DNA of 22,239 nt from assembly GCA_039808645.1 (NCBI GenBank), contig JBDHTL010000053.1, positions 1 through 22,239 on the forward strand, read 5' to 3'. The stretch's first letter is position 1; each line of letters opens with the position of its first letter. This document shows, piece by piece, positions 7,439 through 14,152 of this stretch. The notes under the pieces were generated by a model. It was given only the letters and a program-made list of their open reading frames with translations, searched no databases and was not told where the DNA came from. The stretch is from JAJXWB01 sp039808645. Its GTDB lineage: Bacteria > Pseudomonadota > Alphaproteobacteria > Rhizobiales > Beijerinckiaceae. The position numbers were made by a program, and so were the translations under genes.

Positions 7439-7738
7439 CTATCGCGCGGAATAGATGGCGATCACGACCGCAAGAATCGCGATCAGCACGAAGAACCCGA
7501 TCGTCAGCAGCGGCGGCGCCGAACGCCGCGCCTCGCGCGCCGCCTGCACGACGTCGCCGCGCTGCGTATCGCGCGCCGCACGCTCGCGCGCGGTTTCACC
7601 TGGCGGGGCGCCGCCGGCTTCGGCGTCCGTGCCCAGCGGCGCGGCGGCGGGATCGGGAAAGTCGACCTTGTCGGCGGCCGCGCCGCTGTCGATGCGGCGG
7701 CGCAGCTCGTCGACGGTGGGGGCTCTTTGGCGCGGCAT
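7439..7738 (-). CDS. Small single-pass membrane protein, unknown function
   Basis: A 99-aa protein starting at 7738, preceded on its strand by GAGGAG about 7 bases upstream; a slightly longer frame lacks such a site. The N-terminal segment PTVDELRRRIDSG is followed by DKVDFPDPAAAPLGTDAEA, then a charged, Arg/Ala-rich stretch (about 47-72). A C-terminal transmembrane helix (about 76-96, PPLLTIGFFVLIAILAVVIAIY) ends with Ser-Ala-Arg. Predicted topology is a C-tail anchor with the N-terminus in the cytoplasm. I think similar hypothetical proteins exist in Hyphomicrobiales, but I know no function. It is divergent from the CoA-transferase pair, with about 165 bp between the start codons. Confidence 0.75.
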   Translation of the reverse strand: MPRQRAPTVDELRRRIDSGAAADKVDFPDPAAAPLGTDAEAGGAPPGETARERAARDTQRGDVVQAAREARRSAPPLLTIGFFVLIAILAVVIAIYSAR

Positions 7739-7905
7739 GGGGCTGCTCCTCTTCCCGGCCCCGCTGCGAAGCAACCCGCGAGCGGGCGGAAAGATCCGGC
7801 CGCGCCGCCCGCGGACGCAGGCGGGGCCCGCACGGCGACCATGCGCGCCGCGCGCTTGACCCTGGCCCTTGCCCGCGAAATCATCGCAGGCAAAGGGAGA
7901 ACGTC

Positions 7906-8727
7906 ATGGGAGAGATCGTTTCGCTCGCGGAACTGGCCGCCGAGGTGAAGCCCGGCTGCAAGCTCGCCGTGCCCGCCGATTATTGCGGCGTCGCCATGAG
8001 CGCGACCGCCGCCATCGTCGCCAACCGGCCGACCGGCCTGCACGTCGTCTGCGTGCCGGTGACGGGGATGCAAGGCGACATGCTGATCGGCGAAGGCCTC
8101 GTCGGCACGCTGGAAACGAGCGCGGTCACGCTCGGCGAAGCCGGCGGCGCGCCGCGTTTCCAGGACGCCGTGAAGAAGGGCGCGTTCAAGCTGATGGACG
8201 CGACCTGCCCGGCCGTGCATTCCGGCCTCATCGCCGCGCAGAAGGGCGTTCCGTTCCTGCCCATTCGCGGCATCATCGGGTCGGACCTGCTGAAGACGCG
8301 CAGCGACTGGAAGACGATCCAGAACCCGTTCGCGGAGGACGAGGATCCGATCATCGTCGTGCCGGCGATCCAGCCGGACGTCACGATATTCCACGCGCCG
8401 GAAGCCGATCGTTTCGGCAATGTGCGCATCGGGCGGCGGCGCGAATTGCTGACGATGGCGCAGGCCGCGAAGGCGACGATCGTCACCGTCGAGCGGATCA
8501 GCGAGGAATCGCTGCTGAAGACCGAAGATTCCGCGGCGGGCGTCCTTCCCGCGCTCTACGTGACCAAGATCGCGGTGGCGCCGCGCGGCGCCTGGCCGCT
8601 GGGGCTGTGGGGCGAATATGGCGTCGACACCGCCGAAGTCGCGCGCTATGCCGCGATGGCGCGCTCGGCCGAGGGCTTTGCCGCCTACATGGACGGCTTC
8701 GCCCGCCGTCTGCGCGAGGCCGCGTGA
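7906..8727 (+). CDS. CoA-transferase family protein, subunit A
   Basis: A 273-aa class I CoA-transferase alpha-type subunit. The ATG at 7906 follows GGGAG with 6-base spacing. Family features are the N-terminal Rossmann-like strands (PGCKLAVPADYCGVAMSATAAI), GMLIGEGLVGTLET-like MLIGEGLVGTLETSAVTLGE (about 64-83), FLPIRGIIGSDLL, and ADRFGNVRIG (about 167-176). Relatives are the glutaconate CoA-transferase GctA group and the ring-cleaving hydrolase subunit IpdA. The stop codon overlaps the start of subunit B by one base (TGATG), implying translational coupling and a heteromeric enzyme. It moves CoA between carboxylic acids, or hydrolyses a CoA thioester or ketone; the substrate is not known. 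Confidence 0.88.
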   Translation: MGEIVSLAELAAEVKPGCKLAVPADYCGVAMSATAAIVANRPTGLHVVCVPVTGMQGDMLIGEGLVGTLETSAVTLGEAGGAPRFQDAVKKGAFKLMDATCPAVHSGLIAAQKGVPFLPIRGIIGSDLLKTRSDWKTIQNPFAEDEDPIIVVPAIQPDVTIFHAPEADRFGNVRIGRRRELLTMAQAAKATIVTVERISEESLLKTEDSAAGVLPALYVTKIAVAPRGAWPLGLWGEYGVDTAEVARYAAMARSAEGFAAYMDGFARRLREAA

Positions 8728-9491
8728 TGCAAAATATCTCCAACCACTATTCCAATCGCGAACTCATCATCGCGACCATAGCCGACCTGCTCGACGGCAT
8801 CAGGCATGTCGCTGTCGGCGCCTCCTCGCCCATGCCGGCCGCCGGCGCCATGCTTCTTCGCGCGCGTAATGAACTCGCGGGAAAGCCGCGTGTGAGAATC
8901 TCGATCCTCGGATCGGAGGAGCACAACTTCTTCACCAACGGCGGCGTCGAATTGTTCGACTGCACGGCGCAGGGCCGCGTCGACGCCTTCTTTCTCGGCG
9001 GCGGCCAGATCGACGGGCAAGCCAACATCAACCTCGTCGGCACGGGGCCCTATCCGCAGAGCGAGGTGCGCTGGCCCGGCTGCTTCGGCTCGGCCTTCAT
9101 GTATTACCTCGTGCCCCGCGTGATCCTGTTCCGCGAGGAACACAGCCCGCGCGTCTTCGTGCCGAAGGTCGACTACGTGTCGGCGCCGGGCGTGAGCGAG
9201 GGCATCGTGCGTCCCGGCGGTCCGCATGCGCTCCTGACCGGCATGGCCTTGTTCGATTTCGACAAGGAGAAGAAGCGCTTCGCGCTGCGCAGCGTCCATC
9301 ACGGCTACACCGCCGCCGACGTGCGCGCCGCGACGGGGTTCGACTACGACGAACCGGCCGTCGTTCCCGAGACGAAGGCGCCGAGCGCCGAGAATCTCGC
9401 CTTGTTGCGCGGCCGGGTGACGGAGGAATTGTCGGAAAGCTATCCGGCTTTCGCTGACATGCTGCGCGGGGAGCGGAAAGAGGCGGCCTGA
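8727..9491 (+). CDS. CoA-transferase family protein, subunit B
   Basis: A 254-aa beta-type subunit starting at the ATG that overlaps the stop of subunit A. The order of motifs fits GctB-like proteins: YSNRELIIATIADLL at the N-terminus, ILGSEEHNFF (60-69), then DAFFLGGGQIDGQANINLVG (86-105), a Tyr/Trp-rich middle, and HGYTAADVRAATGFDYD near the end. In class I CoA-transferases a Glu in this first strand region forms the acyl-enzyme (SENG or VESG contexts). Here Glu64/Glu65 are the only candidates and the surrounding motif is not canonical. Transferase and hydrolase activity (as in IpdAB) are both open. It ends 13 bases before a large inverted repeat. Confidence 0.87.
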   Translation: MQNISNHYSNRELIIATIADLLDGIRHVAVGASSPMPAAGAMLLRARNELAGKPRVRISILGSEEHNFFTNGGVELFDCTAQGRVDAFFLGGGQIDGQANINLVGTGPYPQSEVRWPGCFGSAFMYYLVPRVILFREEHSPRVFVPKVDYVSAPGVSEGIVRPGGPHALLTGMALFDFDKEKKRFALRSVHHGYTAADVRAATGFDYDEPAVVPETKAPSAENLALLRGRVTEELSESYPAFADMLRGERKEAA

Positions 9492-9614
9492 CCCCCTCCC
9501 TTTCCCTCCCCCGCTCCGCGGGAGAGGGGACGGCAAGCGTCCGTGATCGGCAGCCTTCGTGAAGTTGCGTGTCTGCTCCCTCTCCCGCGGAGCGGGGGAG
9601 GGCCGGGGAGGGGG
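9492..9614. repeat. Long inverted repeat between convergent genes, REP/BIME-like
   Basis: The arms 9504-9528 and 9578-9602 are perfect 25-base reverse complements. Each starts CCCTC and contains a central CCGCGG. Pairing extends outward to 9492 and 9614 with three mismatches, giving 37-base arms (34 of 37 matching) around a 49-base spacer. It fills nearly the whole gap between the CoA-transferase B stop (9491) and the mutS stop (9624). The spacer has no obvious coding content. It could end transcription from both sides. The words resemble dispersed intergenic repeats of Hyphomicrobiales. Confidence 0.85.
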
Positions 9615-9623
9615 CCGATGGCC

Positions 9624-12311
9624 CTACTCCTTCGCCAGCTTCCGCAACTCGTACAAAATCTCCAGCGCCCCGCGCGGCGAAAGTTCGTCGGGATCGATGC
9701 CTGCGAGTCTTTCGCGCAAGGCGTCCTTTTTTGGCTCGACCTTCGGCGCCACAAGCCGCGCGGAAAACAACGGCAGGTCAGCGATGAGCTTTTCCACCGG
9801 CGCGCGCCGGTCGCTCGCCTCGAGTTCGCTCAGAATGTGCTTTGCGCGCGCGACCACGCTGCCCGGGAGCCCCGCGAGTTTCGCGACCTGGATGCCGTAG
9901 CTGCGATCGGCCGCGCCGGGGATGACTTCGTGCAGGAACACGACTTCCCCGTTCCAGTCGGCGACGCGCATGGTGAGATTCTTGAGGCGTACGAGACGTT
10001 GTCCAAGTTGCGTCAGTTCGTGGAAATGCGTGGCGAACAGGGCGCGCGATCTGTTGGCGTCGTGCAGGTGCTCCATCGCCGCCCAGGCGATGGAAAGGCC
10101 GTCGAAAGTCGCCGTGCCGCGACCGATCTCGTCGAGAATGACGAGCGAGCGTTCGGTGGCCTGATTGAGGATCGCCGCCGTCTCGACCATTTCCACCATG
10201 AAGGTCGAACGCCCCCGCGCAAGATCATCGGAGGCGCCGACGCGCGAAAACAGGCGATCGACAATGCCGATATGCGCCTTCGCAGCGGGAACGAAGGCGC
10301 CCATCTGCGCCAGCGCCACGATCAGCGCATTTTGGCGCAGATAGGTGGACTTGCCCGCCATGTTCGGGCCGGTGACGACGGCGATCGCCCCCGCCTTCGC
10401 GCCGGAGAGGTCGCAATCGTTGGCGGTGAAGGCTTCGCCCCGCGATTTCAGCGCCGCTTCGACCACGGGATGGCGCCCGCCGACGATCTCGAAGGCGAGC
10501 GAACGGTCGACCTTCGGCCGCGTCCACGACAGCGCGTCGGCAAGGTCGGCGAGCGCCGCCGAAACATCGAGAGCCGCCAGCGCTTCGGCCGCGCGCTTGA
10601 TCGCATCGCCCGCCTCCAGGACCTCGTTCGCCAGAGTCTCGAAATGCCCGAGTTCCAGGGCGAGCACGCGGTCGGCGGCGGATGCGATCTTCTGCTCGAA
10701 CTCGGCGAGTTCCGTTGTCGAGAAGCGCATGGCGCCGGCCATCGTCTGACGATGGACGAAGGTCGCGTTGTACGGCTCCTTCAGCAGCTTCTCGCCCTGC
10801 GCCTGGCTGACTTCGAGAAAGAAGCCGAGGAAATTGTTGTGCTTGATCCTGAGCTGCTTCGTCTCGGCGAGGTCGCAATACTTGCTCTGAAGGGCGGCGA
10901 CGAGCCGCCGGCTCTCGTCGCGCAACGCCCGGGTCTCGTCGAGCGCGGCGTCGTAGCCGGCCGCGACGAAGCCGCCGTCTCGCTTGTCGAGCGGCAGGTC
11001 GGCGGCGAGCGCGGCGGCGAGCCGACGCGACAGCGCCGGCGGCGGAGAGGCCAGATCCGGCGCAAGCCCGGACAGGTCGGCCGGCAGGCCCGGCGTATCC
11101 GCAAGTTGCGCGCCGAGGGACGCAGCGGCTGAAAGGCCGTCGCGCAGGCTCGCGAGATCGCGTGGTCCGCCGCGGCCGAGCGCCAGCCGCGCGAGGGAGC
11201 GGGCGAAATCGGGCGCGCCGCGCAATGCGTCGCGCAGCGTTTCGCGCAGCCGGGGATCGTCGATCAGGAAAGCCGTCGCATCGAGACGCCGGTCGATGGC
11301 GTCGGCGTCGGTCAAGGGCGCGGCCAGCCTTTCGGCAAGCAGACGCGCGCCGGCCGGCGTCGACGTTCGATCGATCGCCGCGAGCAGCGAGCCGTCCCGC
11401 GCGCCGCCGAGCGTGCGCGTGAGTTCGAGATTGGCGCGGGTGGCGGCGTCGATTTCGAGCGTCGCTCCGCGCGCCTCGCGGCGCGGTTGGGCGAGCGCGG
11501 GCCGCGCGCCGAGCTGCGTCTTCTCGACGTAGAAGATAGCGGTCGCCGCCGCCGCGATCTCGGCGCGCGACAGGCCGCCGAAGCCGTCGACGGTCGCCAC
11601 GCGATAGAAGTCGCAGAGGCGTCGCTCGGCCGAGGCGCCGTCGCCTGCCTCGCGGCCGATCGGCGCAATCGGCGCGCGGAGGTCGTCGAGAACGCGCCGA
11701 ACGGCGGGTTCGCCGAGCAGCGCGTCGGCGGCGACGATTTCACGCGGCTCCAGTCGCGCCAGGGCCGAGCCGAGGCCCGCGAGCGTCGTTTCGCAAACAG
11801 AGAAGGCGCCGGTCGAAATGTCGACCGCCGCCAGGCCGAAGCGGTCGTCGGCGTCCGAGACGCGTACGCGCGCGACTGCGACCAGCACATGCGCGCGGCC
11901 GGGCTCGAGGAGGCGCTCCTCGGTGATCGTGCCGGGCGTGACCAGCCGCACGACGTCACGGCGCACGACGGACTTGGAGCCGCGCTTGCGCGCCTCGGCC
12001 GGGTCTTCGAGCTGCTCGCAGACGGCGACGCGATGCTGAAGCGCGATCAGGCGTTGCAGGTAATCGTCGGCGCGCTCGATCGGGACGCCGCACATGGGAA
12101 TGTCCGCCCCCTGGTGCCTGCCGCGCTTGGTCAGCACGATGCCCAGCGCCCGCGAGGCGATTTCGGCGTCCTCGAAAAACAGCTCGTAGAAATCGCCCAT
12201 CCGGTAGAACAGCAGGCAATCCGGATTTGCGGTCTTGATCTCGAGATATTGCGCCATCATCGGCGAGGGTTTCGCCGCCGCTTGTCCGCTCTGATCCGCT
12301 GGCCCGTGCAT
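9624..12311 (-). CDS. mutS: DNA mismatch repair protein MutS
   Basis: An 895-aa MutS from ATG 12311; a TTG nine bases upstream is also in frame, and neither has a clear ribosome site. The mismatch-binding motif GDFYELF (Phe41 and Glu43) is intact. The connector, lever and clamp regions follow, then the ATPase: Walker A GPNMAGKST (648-656), RGRSTFMVEM, Walker B VILDEIGRGTATFDG (near 725) and THFHELT. The C-terminus has the dimerising helix-turn-helix end (LSPRGALEILYELRKLAKE). MutS binds mispaired bases after replication and recruits MutL. Length is normal for an alphaproteobacterial MutS1. The gene runs toward the CoA-transferase pair; the GNAT gene at 12373 is upstream on the same strand, 61 bases away, and may be co-transcribed. 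Confidence 0.98.
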   Translation of the reverse strand: MHGPADQSGQAAAKPSPMMAQYLEIKTANPDCLLFYRMGDFYELFFEDAEIASRALGIVLTKRGRHQGADIPMCGVPIERADDYLQRLIALQHRVAVCEQLEDPAEARKRGSKSVVRRDVVRLVTPGTITEERLLEPGRAHVLVAVARVRVSDADDRFGLAAVDISTGAFSVCETTLAGLGSALARLEPREIVAADALLGEPAVRRVLDDLRAPIAPIGREAGDGASAERRLCDFYRVATVDGFGGLSRAEIAAAATAIFYVEKTQLGARPALAQPRREARGATLEIDAATRANLELTRTLGGARDGSLLAAIDRTSTPAGARLLAERLAAPLTDADAIDRRLDATAFLIDDPRLRETLRDALRGAPDFARSLARLALGRGGPRDLASLRDGLSAAASLGAQLADTPGLPADLSGLAPDLASPPPALSRRLAAALAADLPLDKRDGGFVAAGYDAALDETRALRDESRRLVAALQSKYCDLAETKQLRIKHNNFLGFFLEVSQAQGEKLLKEPYNATFVHRQTMAGAMRFSTTELAEFEQKIASAADRVLALELGHFETLANEVLEAGDAIKRAAEALAALDVSAALADLADALSWTRPKVDRSLAFEIVGGRHPVVEAALKSRGEAFTANDCDLSGAKAGAIAVVTGPNMAGKSTYLRQNALIVALAQMGAFVPAAKAHIGIVDRLFSRVGASDDLARGRSTFMVEMVETAAILNQATERSLVILDEIGRGTATFDGLSIAWAAMEHLHDANRSRALFATHFHELTQLGQRLVRLKNLTMRVADWNGEVVFLHEVIPGAADRSYGIQVAKLAGLPGSVVARAKHILSELEASDRRAPVEKLIADLPLFSARLVAPKVEPKKDALRERLAGIDPDELSPRGALEILYELRKLAKE

Positions 12312-12372
12312 GGCGCGCAAACTATCAGCGGCGGCAGGCCGGAGCGAGCGCGCAGGCGCCGCGATCCACCGC

Positions 12373-12897
12373 CTATTTGTCCGGGAGTTTCTTCCAGAAC
12401 AGGATCGTCGCCGTCAGGCCGCCGCGGGGTTTCAGCGCATAGCCGGGGATTTCGCCCGCCCGGACGTAGCCGAGCTTCTCGTAGAGGCCCGCGGCGCCGT
12501 ATTGTGCGGCGGTGTCGAGGGTGAGCAAGGTCTTGCCGCGCGCCCCGGCTTCGGCCTCGGCCCGGGTCAGCAAGGCGGCGGCGACGCCGCGCCTGCGATG
12601 GGCGACCGCCGTCATCATCTTGGCGATTTCCGCGCGATGCGGCTGATTGGGCGGGCAGGACAGGATCAGGCTGGCGGTTCCGAGCAACGCGCCGTCGGCA
12701 AAGGCGCCGAGGACGATCCTTTCGCCGCGCTCCGCCGCATCCAGCGATCCCGCCCAGAATGCGCGGGCGTCGGCGAGGCCCAGCGGGTGCATGAAACCGA
12801 CCGATCCGCCGCCGGCGACCGTCTCGACCAGGACCGCGGCCAGCGCCTCGATCGTCTCGGGCGAAGCTGCGAGCGTACGAATGTCGGGTCGAGCCAT
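12373..12897 (-). CDS. GNAT-family N-acetyltransferase coupled to the XRE-cupin regulator
   Basis: A 174-aa acetyltransferase starting MARPDIRTLAAS at 12897. The start ATG overlaps the stop of the upstream regulator by one base (TGATG), so the two are translationally coupled; this fixes the start although the frame is open further. The GNAT acetyl-CoA loop is seen as KMMTAVAHRRRGVAAALLTRAE (about 89-110), and the final part has AAGLYEKLGYVRAGEIPGYAL. Proteins of this type modify amines of amino acids, peptides or antibiotics; the substrate is unknown. Pairing of an XRE-cupin gene with a GNAT gene suggests the regulator responds to the same small molecule, which is inference. Confidence 0.88.
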   Translation of the reverse strand: MARPDIRTLAASPETIEALAAVLVETVAGGGSVGFMHPLGLADARAFWAGSLDAAERGERIVLGAFADGALLGTASLILSCPPNQPHRAEIAKMMTAVAHRRRGVAAALLTRAEAEAGARGKTLLTLDTAAQYGAAGLYEKLGYVRAGEIPGYALKPRGGLTATILFWKKLPDK

Positions 12898-13463
12898 CAC
12901 GTCCTCGACAGCGCGACGACGTAAGAGCACGGACGGCTCGTCTCGTTGGCGAAGGTCACGTCTGAGGGCGGCCCGAAGCCGAGGCAATCGCCGGCGCGCA
13001 GCACGTGTCTCTTGCCGCCTTCGATCAACGTGAGCGCGCCGGTCTGCGCCCAGACGAGCTGGCGGATGCGCGCGTAGGAGGACGACGGCAGCTCGACCCG
13101 CGCGCCGGGCGGCAATTCGACCTGCACCAGTTCGACCGGATGATCGGGCCGCGCGAATACCTGACGGCGGATGTATCCGGTCGCCGGATCGCGCCAGACC
13201 GGCTGGTCGGCGACGCGCGAAAGCTGGCCGCCGGCCGATTCGGCGCGCGCGAGCAAGCCGGCGAGCGTCAGGTCGAAGGCCGTCGCCAGGCGGACGAGGA
13301 CGGCTGCGGTCGGGCTCATCTCACCGCGCTCGATGCGGCTGATCGCCGCTTTGGAGACTCCCGAGCGCGCGGCGAGATCGGACAAGGCCCAGCCCTTCGC
13401 TTCGCGCTCGAGCCTGATCCGCTGGGCCAGTCCGGAAAGAGCTTCGTCCATTATAGTTGACAT
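12897..13463 (-). CDS. XRE-family transcriptional regulator with C-terminal cupin domain
   Basis: A 188-aa regulator from ATG 13463; a second in-frame ATG at 13451 would give 184 aa. Residues about 14-68 form the XRE helix-turn-helix (QRIRLEREAKGWALSDLAARSGVSKAAISRIERGEMSPTAAVLVRLA is split by SGVSKAAISRIERGE as recognition region). Residues about 100-186 form a cupin sensor (VELPPGARVELP, GALTLIEGG, LRAGDCLGF). Such proteins usually repress genes for uptake or modification of a small ligand and often themselves. No Shine-Dalgarno precedes either ATG; a -10 box placed to start transcription at or next to the A of 13463 suggests a leaderless mRNA. The first codons lie inside the palindrome, so autoregulation is likely. 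Confidence 0.9.
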   Translation of the reverse strand: MSTIMDEALSGLAQRIRLEREAKGWALSDLAARSGVSKAAISRIERGEMSPTAAVLVRLATAFDLTLAGLLARAESAGGQLSRVADQPVWRDPATGYIRRQVFARPDHPVELVQVELPPGARVELPSSSYARIRQLVWAQTGALTLIEGGKRHVLRAGDCLGFGPPSDVTFANETSRPCSYVVALSRT

Positions 13464-13481
13464 TTGTCTACTATAATGGAC
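13446..13481. promoter_or_regulatory. 36-bp palindromic operator at the divergent XRE/GNAT start
   Basis: The left arm GTCCATTATAGT (13446-13457) is the exact reverse complement of ACTATAATGGAC (13470-13481). Inside, GACA (13459-13462) pairs with TGTC (13465-13468) around a TT centre; only one position pair (13458/13469) breaks the symmetry. It is AT-rich inside GC-rich DNA and covers the regulator's first codons. This is the expected site for a dimeric or tetrameric XRE protein controlling both directions. Confidence 0.85.
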
Positions 13482-13486
13482 AGACT
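13457..13486 (+). promoter_or_regulatory. Candidate promoter of the MnaT-like acetyltransferase gene
   Basis: A perfect TTGACA (13457-13462) sits at the palindrome centre, with CAGACT 18 bases later (13481-13486) as a weak -10. A consensus TATAAT (13472-13477) is also present but only 9 bases from TTGACA. Transcription would start near 13493, leaving a short leader with GGAG (13511-13514) before the ATG at 13521. Confidence 0.35.
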
Positions 13487-13497
13487 CGGGCATGCAA
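13463..13497 (-). promoter_or_regulatory. Probable promoter of the XRE regulator, leaderless start
   Basis: On the minus strand TTGCAT (13497-13492) is 16 bases from TATAGT (13475-13470). Six bases after the -10 box comes the A of the ATG at 13463, so transcription would begin at the start codon. The -10 lies inside the palindrome. Confidence 0.5.
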
Positions 13498-13520
13498 GCC
13501 GGACAATTTCGGAGCCAGGC

Positions 13521-14033
13521 ATGAGCGCGCGAATTCGCGATGCGACCACGAACGACGCGCCGGCGATCGCGGCGATCTACAACCATGCCGTGCGGACCAC
13601 GACCGCCATCTGGAACGACGTGGAGGTGGACGAAGCGAATCGCGGCGCCTGGCTGACGGATCGGCAGGCCGCGGGATTTGCCGTGCTCGTGGCCGAGCGC
13701 GAGGGCGCCGTTGTCGGCTACGCGAGCTACGGCCCGTTTCGAACCTTCGACGGCTATCGCCACTCGGTCGAGAATTCGGTCTATGTGGCCGAGGCCGCGC
13801 AGGGAGCGGGCGTCGGCCGCGCGCTGATGGAGGCCCTGATCGAACGGGCGAAGTCCGCGGGTCTGCATGTCATGATCGCCGGCATCGAGGCGGAAAACCG
13901 CGGCTCCGTCCGCCTGCACGCGAGCCTCGGCTTCCGCGAAGCCGGCCGCCTTCCGGAAGTGGGGACGAAATTCGGCCGCTGGCTCGATCTCGTCTTCATG
14001 CAACTGAGGCTCGGATCGAACGGCCCGCGCTGA
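13521..14033 (+). CDS. GNAT acetyltransferase, MnaT/YncA (phosphinothricin acetyltransferase-like)
   Basis: A 170-aa protein. The start at 13521 follows GGAG by 6 bases and aligns with my memory of E. coli MnaT; upstream in-frame starts come from the palindrome itself. Family hallmarks are IYNHAVRTTTAIWND (19-33), VVGYASYGPFRTFDGYRHSVENSVYV (with the acceptor-site residues), QGAGVGRAL (94-102, acetyl-CoA loop), and VGTKFGRWLDLVFMQL (147-162). E. coli MnaT and related PAT/Bar enzymes acetylate methionine sulfone, methionine sulfoximine or phosphinothricin-like amino acids. It is divergent from the XRE-cupin/GNAT pair and shares the palindrome with it, so it is probably a target of that regulator. 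Confidence 0.93.
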   Translation: MSARIRDATTNDAPAIAAIYNHAVRTTTAIWNDVEVDEANRGAWLTDRQAAGFAVLVAEREGAVVGYASYGPFRTFDGYRHSVENSVYVAEAAQGAGVGRALMEALIERAKSAGLHVMIAGIEAENRGSVRLHASLGFREAGRLPEVGTKFGRWLDLVFMQLRLGSNGPR

Positions 14034-14039
14034 GCGGAC

Positions 14040-14056
14040 GGCGGAAGCCGCCTTAA
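14040..14056 (+). terminator. Possible weak terminator after the MnaT-like gene
   Basis: GGCGG (14040-14044) pairs with CCGCC (14048-14052) around AAG, then TTAA follows. It starts 6 bases after the stop codon. The stem is short and the T-run poor. Confidence 0.35.
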
Positions 14057-14152
14057 TCCTAAGACCATCGGACCGTGGTCCGCGCCTTGTGAGGCGGGAA
14101 TGCGCCGTTTATGGTCCGCCCTCCCGCGGAAACCCGCCAGTCCGAGCCAAAA

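Noticed and set aside
12312..12320. TTG start of mutS at 12320
   Set aside because: It adds only three residues, lacks a ribosome site and is a rare codon; ATG 12311 is the simpler choice though unproven.
13464..13520. Earlier starts for the MnaT-like gene (TTG 13464, ATG 13476)
   Set aside because: They arise from the palindrome mirroring the regulator's start, have no ribosome site, and extend beyond the N-terminus of MnaT-type proteins. GGAG precedes ATG 13521 properly.
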